Assembly (NCBI RefSeq): GCF_024723735.1
Contig: NZ_JANQDU010000003.1
Coordinates: forward strand, 124,001-188,000
Source of the DNA: Frigidibacter sp. ROC022
GTDB taxonomy: Bacteria; Pseudomonadota; Alphaproteobacteria; Rhodobacterales; Rhodobacteraceae
Reading direction: 5' to 3'
Length of the DNA: 64,000 nt
Positions 16,504 to 23,245 of the stretch are shown here, in pieces. Positions within the stretch are counted from its first letter, which is position 1. Every line of letters starts with the position of its first letter. Made by a program: the position numbers and the translations under genes. The notes under the pieces are model-generated. The model made no database searches. It saw only the letters and a list, made by a program, of their open reading frames with translations, and had not been told where the DNA came from.

Positions 16504-17648
16504 CCACACTCCGCGCCAACTGGTCCTACCCGACCGCCGTCCGCTTCGGTGCCGGGCGGATTTCCGAACTGCCCGAGGCCTGCGCGGCGGCGGGCATGAA
16601 ACGCCCGCTGCTGGTCACCGACAAGGCGCTGGCCAGCCTGCCGATCACCGCCAACGCGCTCGACATCCTCGACGCCGCCGGGCTGGGCCGGGCGGTGTTC
16701 TCCGAGGTCGATCCGAACCCGAACGAGATCAACATGGCCGCCGGTATCGCCGTCTACAAGGAGGGCGGGCATGACGGGGTGATCTGCTTCGGCGGCGGCT
16801 CGGCGCTGGACCTCGGCAAGATGATCGCCTTCATGAAGGGCCAGAGCCGCCCGGTCTGGGATTTCGAGGACATCGGCGACTGGTGGACCCGCGCCGATGC
16901 CGCGGCCATCGCGCCGATCATCGCGGTGCCGACCACCGCCGGCACCGGGTCGGAAGTGGGCCGCGCCGGGGTGCTGACCAACAGCGAAACCCATGTGAAG
17001 AAGATCATCTTCCACCCGAAACTGCTGCCCGCGGTGACGATCTGCGACCCGGAACTGACCGTGGGCATGCCGCGCTTCATCACCGCCGGCACCGGGATGG
17101 ACGCCTTCGCCCATTGTCTCGAGGCCTTTTCCTCGCCCTTCTATCACCCGATGAGCCAGGGCATCGCGCTGGAAGGAATGCGGCTGGTGGTCGAGAACCT
17201 GCCCCGCGTCTATGCCGACGGCAGCGACATCGAGGCCCGCGCCCATATGATGAGCGCCGCGGCCATGGGGGCGGTCGCCTTCCAGAAGGGGCTCGGCGCG
17301 ATCCATGCGCTCAGCCACCCGGTCGGTGCTGTCTACAACACCCATCACGGCACCACCAATGCCGTGGTGATGCCGATGGTGCTCACCTTCAACCGCGACA
17401 GGATCGAGGACCGGATCGGCCGCGCCGCCGATTACCTCGGCATTCCCGAAGGGTTCAACGGCTTCTACGAACATGTCCTGATCATGCGCGAGGAACTGGA
17501 GATCCCGAAGACCCTCTCGGCGCTCGGCGTCACCGAGGATCGCCTGGACGATCTGACCGACATGGCCCTGCAAGACCCGTCCTGCGGCGGCAACCCGGTG
17601 GAGATGACCAAGGAAAACACCCGGGCCCTGTTCCAGAGCTGCCTCTGA
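16500..17648 (+). CDS. Iron-containing (group III) alcohol dehydrogenase
   Basis: 382-residue NAD-dependent dehydrogenase of the Fe-ADH family. Cofactor binding is shown by GGGSALDLGKM, and VPTTAGTGSEVG is the family signature. Metal ligands lie in GTGMDAFAHCLEAF (Asp and His) and in ALSHPVGAVYNTHHGTTNA (two His). Length and spacing are normal. ATG 16500 overlaps the aldehyde dehydrogenase stop by 4 nt, and a perfect terminator stem begins 5 nt after its own stop, marking it as the last operon gene. It probably interconverts an alcohol and aldehyde that bear a gamma-glutamyl or free amine group; this is inferred from neighbours. Confidence 0.92.
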   Translation: MTTLRANWSYPTAVRFGAGRISELPEACAAAGMKRPLLVTDKALASLPITANALDILDAAGLGRAVFSEVDPNPNEINMAAGIAVYKEGGHDGVICFGGGSALDLGKMIAFMKGQSRPVWDFEDIGDWWTRADAAAIAPIIAVPTTAGTGSEVGRAGVLTNSETHVKKIIFHPKLLPAVTICDPELTVGMPRFITAGTGMDAFAHCLEAFSSPFYHPMSQGIALEGMRLVVENLPRVYADGSDIEARAHMMSAAAMGAVAFQKGLGAIHALSHPVGAVYNTHHGTTNAVVMPMVLTFNRDRIEDRIGRAADYLGIPEGFNGFYEHVLIMREELEIPKTLSALGVTEDRLDDLTDMALQDPSCGGNPVEMTKENTRALFQSCL

Positions 17649-17653
17649 CCCGG

Positions 17654-17687
17654 AAGCCCCGGCCCGGCAGCCGGGCCGGGGCTTTGC
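17654..17687 (+). terminator. Strong intrinsic terminator of the TRAP/ligase/dehydrogenase operon
   Basis: AAGCCCCGGCCCGG (17654-17667) and CCGGGCCGGGGCTT (17671-17684) form a perfect 14-bp stem with a CAG loop, followed by TTT. It begins 5 nt after the stop of the iron alcohol dehydrogenase gene. Confidence 0.9.
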
Positions 17688-17696
17688 GATGTTCAT

Positions 17697-17868
17697 CAGC
17701 CCGCCGTAACAGCGCGACAGGCAACGTCGCGGCCGAAGTGTCCGGGCAGCGCCGTGCCGCCCAGGGCCGGGAAGGTCGCCGACAGAGCCATAAGGCTGGT
17801 CACGCCGTCCACCACCGCGTCAGGCTCGGACCCCGGACGATCAACGGCACCCTGCGCCGACCTGATAA
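17697..17868 (-). pseudogene. Sulfatase internal fragment, inverted and frameshifted
   Basis: Read on the minus strand from 17868, the sequence gives RRVPLIVRGPSLT, then after a one-base frame change VVDGVTSLMALSATFPAL and GGTALPGHF. This is the well-known mid-to-late segment of type I sulfatases (arylsulfatase/choline-sulfatase class), where a VPLIVRGPG strand precedes a V-x-x-x-D-L-x-T-L region. There is no start codon, no active-site C-x-P-x-R motif, and the frame is broken. It lies head to head with the sulfatase C-terminal remnant on the opposite strand, implying an internal inversion before decay. Confidence 0.6.
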
Positions 17869-17893
17869 CCGGGCCTTGCCGAGTGTTTCTGCG

Positions 17894-18115
17894 ATGCAGC
17901 AATTTCGGACGGCACGGGTAGACCAATTGGTCCATCTCTTCGACCTGATGGCCGATCCCGGGGAGCGGAAGAACCTCTGGAACGATCCCGCCTTGGCCGG
18001 GGTGAAATCGGCGCTGAAGGACCGGATGCTGACCTGGCATATCGACAGCGCGTTCCACACCCGCGACGCGCGGCGGCGGATCGTGTCGTCACCCGGGGAC
18101 AAGCCCTGGCAATAG
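17894..18115 (+). pseudogene. Sulfatase C-terminal remnant
   Basis: A 73-codon open stretch containing HLFDLMADPGERKNLWNDPA followed by LKDRMLTWHIDSAFHTRDAR and a TAG stop. The LFDL-x-x-DPGE-x-x-NLW motif is diagnostic of the C-terminal region of bacterial sulfatases, and the W-x-I-D-S tail fits the same family. The N-terminal catalytic domain is missing. An ATG at 17894 happens to precede it, but a stand-alone protein of this kind would have no active site. The missing middle is found inverted just upstream (17697-17868). Confidence 0.65.
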
Positions 18116-18141
18116 GGCCGCAGCCCGGTCGGCGCCGCGCT

Positions 18142-19176
18142 TCAGCCCGGCACCGGCGCCTCGGCGCGGATCAGCCCTTCGGTCTTGAGATCGGACCAGA
18201 GCGCATCCGGAATCGCCGCGTCCAGCACCGCGACATTGGCGGCGACTTCCTCGGCGGTCATGGCGCCGGGGATGACGGTCTTGACCGCCGGGTGGTGCAG
18301 CGGAAACTGGAGCGCGGCCTCGATCAGCCGGACCCCGTGGGCACGGCAGACCGACTCGATCCGCGCCACCCGGTCCAGCACCTCGGGCGGGGCATCGGCA
18401 TAGTTGTATTTCGCCCCCGGCACCGGCCCGGTGGCCAGGATGCCCGAGTTGTAGGGCCCGCCCAGGATGATCCCCACGTCGCGCTTCTCGCAAAGCGGCA
18501 GGAAGCTGTCGAGCGCCTCCTGCTCCAGCAGCGTGTAGCGCCCGGCCAGCAGGAAACCATCCCAGTCGGCCAGCCCCAGCAGGGTCTCGCAGACCTGCCA
18601 TTCGTTCACCCCGGCGCCGATGGCGGCGATCTCTCCTGCCGCCCGCAACTCGCTCAGCGCCCGGTAGCCGCCCTGGTCGAACAGCTCCCGCACCCGGGCG
18701 TCCGAGGCCTCGCGCGAGCCCTGGCTGAAGGCGTCCACGTCATGCACGAGCAGGATATCGGCATTGGCGATGTCCAGCCGCTCGCGGCTCGCCTCGTAGC
18801 TCCGCATCACCCCGTCATAGGAATAGTCGAAGACGATCCGCTTCTGCGGCACATCGACGAAAGCCTCGGGCGTCACCTCCTCGGGGGCGCAGTCCAGCAG
18901 CAGCCGGCCGATCTTCGTCGAGAGCACCAGATTGTCGCGGCCGAAGCGGGCCACGGCGGCTCCGACCCGCATCTCCGAGCGTCCCAGCCCGTATTGCGGC
19001 GCGGTGTCGAAATAGCGGATGCCGGCATCCCAGGCGGCTTGCAGGGTGGCCTGCGCCTGATCCTCGGTGATGGCGCGGTAGAGATTGCCCAGTCCGGCGC
19101 CACCGAATCCCATCCGGGTCAGCGGCACGGGGCGGGCGGTCCGGGCGTTCAGCGGGGCGGTATCTGCAACAGGCAT
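18142..19176 (-). CDS. Aldo/keto reductase, aldose (D-threo-aldose/L-fucose) 1-dehydrogenase type
   Basis: 344-residue (beta/alpha)8 NAD(P) oxidoreductase. The catalytic aspartate and tyrosine are in YFDTAPQYGLGRSE, the lysine in LSTKIGR, and the histidine in LLVHDVD. The long form with FDYSYDGVMRSYE belongs to the aldose 1-dehydrogenase/pyridoxal dehydrogenase branch, not to the short sugar reductases. It starts at ATG 19176; an in-frame upstream ATG (19230) would run close to the truA stop and lacks a Shine-Dalgarno. It lies 63 nt downstream of truA on the same strand. Substrate is probably a 6-deoxy or threo sugar; not provable here. Confidence 0.85.
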   Translation of the reverse strand: MPVADTAPLNARTARPVPLTRMGFGGAGLGNLYRAITEDQAQATLQAAWDAGIRYFDTAPQYGLGRSEMRVGAAVARFGRDNLVLSTKIGRLLLDCAPEEVTPEAFVDVPQKRIVFDYSYDGVMRSYEASRERLDIANADILLVHDVDAFSQGSREASDARVRELFDQGGYRALSELRAAGEIAAIGAGVNEWQVCETLLGLADWDGFLLAGRYTLLEQEALDSFLPLCEKRDVGIILGGPYNSGILATGPVPGAKYNYADAPPEVLDRVARIESVCRAHGVRLIEAALQFPLHHPAVKTVIPGAMTAEEVAANVAVLDAAIPDALWSDLKTEGLIRAEAPVPG

Positions 19177-19239
19177 GGCGGGTCTCCGGTTGGGCAGGGG
19201 ATGGGTAGCGGCTGACGCGGCGGCTCGCAAGCCGGGGAC

Positions 19240-20022
19240 TCAGCGCTGCCCGGTCCCCGCGAAGGGATCGGCGGGGTAGACGACACGGGTCAGGAACAGC
19301 CCGTCGGGGGGCGCCACCGGGCCGCAGGCAGAGCGGTCGCACGCCGCCAGCGCGGCGCCGATCCGGGCCTCGGGCCAGGCCCCGGCGCCGACCCGCTCCA
19401 GCGAGCCGACGATCGAGCGGACCTGGTTGTGCAGGAAGCTGCGGGCCCGGAGATGGACCAGTATCTCGCGCCCGCCCGGCAGTTCCCGCGCCTCGATCCG
19501 CAGCTCGTCCATGGTCTTCACCGGCGAGGCCGCCTGACACATGGTCGAACGGAAGGTGGTGAAGTCATGCCGCCCCACAAGCGCCAGCGCCGCGCGCTGC
19601 ATCGCCGCGATGTCGAGCCGCGCCCGCACCTGCCAGGCCAGCCCGGCATCATGGGTCAGCGGCGCGCGGCGGTTGGCGATCCGGTAGGTATAGCGCCGCT
19701 CGATGGCCGAAAAGCGGGCATGGAACGCGTCCGGCACCTGCGCCGCGGCCAGCACCGCCACCGGATGCGGCCGCAGATGTGCGTTCAGCGCCTCGGAGAG
19801 CCGGAACGGGTCCCAGTCGCGGGCCAGATCGACATGCGCCACCTGGCCGCTGGCATGGACGCCGGCATCGGTGCGTCCGGCCCCGGTGGTCTTCGGGGCC
19901 TCGGGGTCGAGCCGTTGCAGCGCGGCCTCGATCGCGCCCTGGACCGAGGGCTGCCCGTCCTGGCGCTGCCAGCCCCGGAACGGGCCGCCGTGGTAGTCGA
20001 TCAGAAGCGCATAACGGGGCAT
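19240..20022 (-). CDS. truA: tRNA pseudouridine(38-40) synthase TruA
   Basis: 260-residue cytoplasmic enzyme that isomerises uridines 38-40 in the tRNA anticodon arm. The catalytic motif GRTDAGVHA is at about residues 49-57, preceded by the N-terminal [12 protein letters not shown] and followed by RRYTYRI and the C-terminal [13 protein letters not shown], all hallmark TruA segments. Length is normal. The start is ATG 20022. It is divergent from ycjX across a 172-nt gap. Confidence 0.96.
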   Translation of the reverse strand: MPRYALLIDYHGGPFRGWQRQDGQPSVQGAIEAALQRLDPEAPKTTGAGRTDAGVHASGQVAHVDLARDWDPFRLSEALNAHLRPHPVAVLAAAQVPDAFHARFSAIERRYTYRIANRRAPLTHDAGLAWQVRARLDIAAMQRAALALVGRHDFTTFRSTMCQAASPVKTMDELRIEARELPGGREILVHLRARSFLHNQVRSIVGSLERVGAGAWPEARIGAALAACDRSACGPVAPPDGLFLTRVVYPADPFAGTGQR

Positions 20023-20194
20023 GGCGGCTGGATAGAACGGGCATCAGGCCTTGTCCATCGCTGCCCCGCGATCCCGGCCGGGCCGGGCGGGGGCGGGCGA
20101 AACCGCAGCGTCATCGGCCCGTCGGACCTTTCGCCGCGCCGCCGCGCCGCATATGTTGCGGCCAGCAGCAGGAAAACCGGGCAGGGACAGGCAT

Positions 20195-21607
20195 TTGGGA
20201 CTCGGCGACTTGGCAGACCGGATGACGCGCGGCGTCGAAAGCGCCACCGGGGCGCTGTCCGAAGCGTTGTTCGAGCCGGTCATCCGGCTTGGCGTCACCG
20301 GGATTTCGCAGGCCGGCAAGACGGTGTTCATCACCTCGCTGGTGGCCAACCTGCTGGACCGGGGCCGGATGCCGCAGCTTGTCGCCAATGCCGAGGGCCG
20401 CATCGTCTCGGCCTATCTGCAACCGCAGCCCGACGACACCCTGCCGCGCTTCGAATACGAAACCCATCTCGCCGCCGTGACCGCGCCGGAACCGCGCTGG
20501 CCGGCCTCGACCACCGCCCTGTCGGAACTGCGCCTGTCGTTGCGGATCCGGCCGGCGGGCCTGCTCGCCGGGCTGAAGGGGCCGCGCACCGTCCATATCG
20601 ACATCGTGGACTATCCCGGCGAATGGCTGCTCGACCTCGGGCTGATGGACAAGAGCTACGAGGCCTGGACGGCCGAGGCGCTGGACCGGTCGCGCAGCCG
20701 CCCGGGCGGGGCCGAGTTCCTGGCCGAGGCCGCCGACATCGACGCCGCCGCCCCGCATGACGAGGCCACCGCCCGCCGCCTGACCGACATCTTCACCGAG
20801 CATCTCGCCGTGACCCGTTCGGCCGGGTTCTCGGACTGCTCGCCGGGCCGTTTCCTGATGCCGGGGGCGCTGGAAGGCTCTCCGGTGCTGACCTTCGTGC
20901 CCCTGTCCAGGCCCGCCGAAACCCCGCGCGGCTGTCTCTGGCGCGAGATGCAGCGGCGCTACGAGGCCTATCGCCAGCGTGTCGTCAAACCCTTCTTCCG
21001 CGATCACCTGTCGCGGATCGACCGGCAGATCGTGCTGGCCGACGTGCTGGGGGCGATCCATTCCGGCCCGCGGGCCTTCGAGGATCTGCGCCGGACCATG
21101 GCCGGGATTCTCACCGCCTTCCGCCCGGGCCGGAACGGCTTCTTCCGCGAATTGCTGCTGGGTCGGCGGGTCGAGCGGATACTCTTCGCCGCGACCAAGG
21201 CCGACCACCTGCACCACAGCATGCATCCGCGGCTGACGGCGGTGATGCAGGCGCTGGTTGACGAGGCGCGGCGCCGGGCCGATTTCGCCGGGGCCGGAAC
21301 CTCGGCCATGTCGCTGGCGTCGATCCGCGCCACGGTCGAGGAAACCCGCCAGCACCAGGGCCAGACGCTCGACCTCGTGCGCGGTACGCTGGAGAACGGC
21401 AAGCAGGCGGCCTTCTGGCCCGGCGATCTGCCCGAGGACGTCTCGCGGCTGATGTCGCCGGCCCGCGAGGGCGCAACCGAATGGCTGGACGGCGATTTCG
21501 GCGCGATGCGGTTCCGCCCGGCGACGCAGGGGCTGAAGCCGGGCGAAGGCCCGCCGCATATCCGGCTCGACCGGGCCGTCGAATTCCTGATCGGGGACCT
21601 GCTGTGA
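20195..21607 (+). CDS. ycjX: YcjX-family P-loop NTPase (DUF463)
   Basis: 470-residue predicted GTPase/ATPase of the YcjX family, usually linked to stress or envelope responses. The P-loop is GISQAGKTVFITS at about residue 38, and IDIVDYPGEWLLDL is the G2/G3-like segment; ATKADHLH matches the NKxD-like specificity region. The TTG at 20195 is chosen because it gives the family's LGLGDLADR opening and has AGGGACAGG upstream; ATG 20222 is the alternative. It overlaps the following acetyltransferase by 4 nt (GTGA). Its usual partner YcjF is two genes on. Confidence 0.88.
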   Translation: MGLGDLADRMTRGVESATGALSEALFEPVIRLGVTGISQAGKTVFITSLVANLLDRGRMPQLVANAEGRIVSAYLQPQPDDTLPRFEYETHLAAVTAPEPRWPASTTALSELRLSLRIRPAGLLAGLKGPRTVHIDIVDYPGEWLLDLGLMDKSYEAWTAEALDRSRSRPGGAEFLAEAADIDAAAPHDEATARRLTDIFTEHLAVTRSAGFSDCSPGRFLMPGALEGSPVLTFVPLSRPAETPRGCLWREMQRRYEAYRQRVVKPFFRDHLSRIDRQIVLADVLGAIHSGPRAFEDLRRTMAGILTAFRPGRNGFFRELLLGRRVERILFAATKADHLHHSMHPRLTAVMQALVDEARRRADFAGAGTSAMSLASIRATVEETRQHQGQTLDLVRGTLENGKQAAFWPGDLPEDVSRLMSPAREGATEWLDGDFGAMRFRPATQGLKPGEGPPHIRLDRAVEFLIGDLL

Positions 21608-22128
21608 TCCGCGCCGCGGTCCTGGCCCTGACCCGGCCACGTCTCCGCGCCGCTCCGGCGCCGGTCCTGCGCCCGGCGGTCGAGGCCGACGCGACGCCGC
21701 TGGCGGCGATCCTGTCGGGCTGGATCGACGCCACGCCCTGGATGCCGCGGCTGCACAGCCATGCCGAGGAACGCGAGTTCCTGCGGCATCTGATCCGCGA
21801 AATGCAGGTGACGGTGGCCGAGACCGGCGGCCGTTCGCCCCGGCCCTGCGGGTTCCTGGCCCGGCGCGAGGGCTTCATCCATGCGCTCTATCTGGCGCCG
21901 CAGGCGCGGCGGCAGGGGCTGGGCCGGCGGCTGCTGGATGCCGCTAAGGCCGAGCGCCCGGCGCTGGAGCTCTGGGCCTTCCAGGCCAATACACCGGCCC
22001 GCGCCTTCTACCGGGCGCAGGGCTTTGCCGAGGTCGAACTGGGCGACGGGCGCGGCAATGACGAGGGGCTGCCGGATGTCCGGCTGAACTGGCGGCGGGC
22101 CGAAGCAGAGGAGGCGGGGCATGGCTGA
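21604..22128 (+). CDS. GNAT-family N-acetyltransferase
   Basis: 174-residue acetyl-CoA-dependent transferase. The core shows VLRPAVEADATPLAAI (strand 1/helix 1), FIHALYLAPQARRQGLGRRLL (acetyl-CoA pyrophosphate loop R-R-x-G-x-G-R) and ELWAFQANTPARAFYRAQGF (the N-x-x-A-x-x-F-Y motif). The start is GTG 21604, overlapping the ycjX stop by 4 nt; its stop overlaps the next gene's start by 8 nt. It sits between ycjX and ycjF, so it is co-expressed with them. The acceptor is unknown. Confidence 0.87.
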   Translation: MIRAAVLALTRPRLRAAPAPVLRPAVEADATPLAAILSGWIDATPWMPRLHSHAEEREFLRHLIREMQVTVAETGGRSPRPCGFLARREGFIHALYLAPQARRQGLGRRLLDAAKAERPALELWAFQANTPARAFYRAQGFAEVELGDGRGNDEGLPDVRLNWRRAEAEEAGHG

Positions 22129-23125
22129 ACGCAAGGGACCGGTCGTCATCGACATCGACCCGGAGGACGATGCCGCCCCGGTCACCCCGGCCACGGCACC
22201 GCCGGTGCCGGAGGTCGAAGGGCCCGAAGGCCAGGCGGCGATGCAGCGGCTGGCGGCACTGGCCGGACGGCGGCCCTCGGTCCTGGGGCGCTGGTTCTGG
22301 CGCCTGGCCTCGGCCATCGTCGGCTTCGCGGTCTCGCTCTGGGCCTGGAATTTCGTCACCGGCCTGCTCGCCTCTCATCCGGTCCTGGGCGGCATCGCCG
22401 CGCTGCTGATCGGCGCCTTCGTTCTGGTCTGCCTGGCGCTGGCGCTGCGCGAATGGGCGGCCTTCGCCCGGCTCGGACGGCTCGACCGGGTCCATCGCGC
22501 CGCCGATGCGGCCGTCGGCTCGGGCGACCTGCGGGCCGCGCGCGCGGTGGCGGCACAGGTCTCTGCGCTCTATGCCGGACGGGAGGATCTGGCCTGGGCC
22601 CGCGACCGGATCAGGACACGCGGCGACGAGGTGCTGGATGCCGACGGCCTGCTCGGCATGGTCGAGACCGAGCTGCTGGCGCCGCTGGACCAGACCGCGA
22701 GGGCCGAGGTCGAAGCGGCGGCGCGGCAGTTGGCGGTGGTGACGGCGGTGGTGCCGCTGGCGCTGGCCGATGTGGTGACGGCGCTGGTCTCGAACCTCAG
22801 GATGATCCGGCGCATCGCCGAGATCTACGGCGGCCGCGCCGGCACCTTCGGCAGCTGGCGGCTGGTCCGCACCGTCTTCGCGCATCTGGTGGCCACCGGC
22901 GCCGTGGCGGTGGGCGACGACCTGATCCAGTCGGTGGCCGGCGGCGGGCTGGTCTCGAAGCTCTCGCGGCGGTTCGGCGAAGGCGTGGTCAACGCCGCCC
23001 TGACCGCCCGGGTCGGCATCGCCGCGATCGAGGTCTGCCGCCCGATGCCGTTCCGCATGGCCCGCAAGCCCACCACCAGCGGCATGACCCAGCGGGCGCT
23101 GACGGGCCTGTTCGGGCGCAGCTAG
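22121..23125 (+). CDS. ycjF: YcjF/DUF697 family inner-membrane protein
   Basis: 334-residue protein of the TIGR01620/DUF697 family. It has an acidic N-terminal cytoplasmic region, two close membrane segments (about residues 68-88 and 90-112), and a C-terminal DUF697-type helical region with VVNAALTARVGIAAIEVCRP MPF near the end. It overlaps the acetyltransferase gene by 8 nt. YcjF homologues are generally encoded next to YcjX, and the two are presumed to work together; the biochemical role is unresolved. Confidence 0.87.
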   Translation: MAERKGPVVIDIDPEDDAAPVTPATAPPVPEVEGPEGQAAMQRLAALAGRRPSVLGRWFWRLASAIVGFAVSLWAWNFVTGLLASHPVLGGIAALLIGAFVLVCLALALREWAAFARLGRLDRVHRAADAAVGSGDLRAARAVAAQVSALYAGREDLAWARDRIRTRGDEVLDADGLLGMVETELLAPLDQTARAEVEAAARQLAVVTAVVPLALADVVTALVSNLRMIRRIAEIYGGRAGTFGSWRLVRTVFAHLVATGAVAVGDDLIQSVAGGGLVSKLSRRFGEGVVNAALTARVGIAAIEVCRPMPFRMARKPTTSGMTQRALTGLFGRS

Positions 23126-23245
23126 GGCCGGGGCCGCCGCCCGGCCCAGATGCCCTGACGACACAGCGCCGGCCGGGTGCGGCTTTCCCGACTATGCCGG
23201 GGCCACAGCTCACGATACCTTCGCGCAAAACACGAAGGGACAGCC

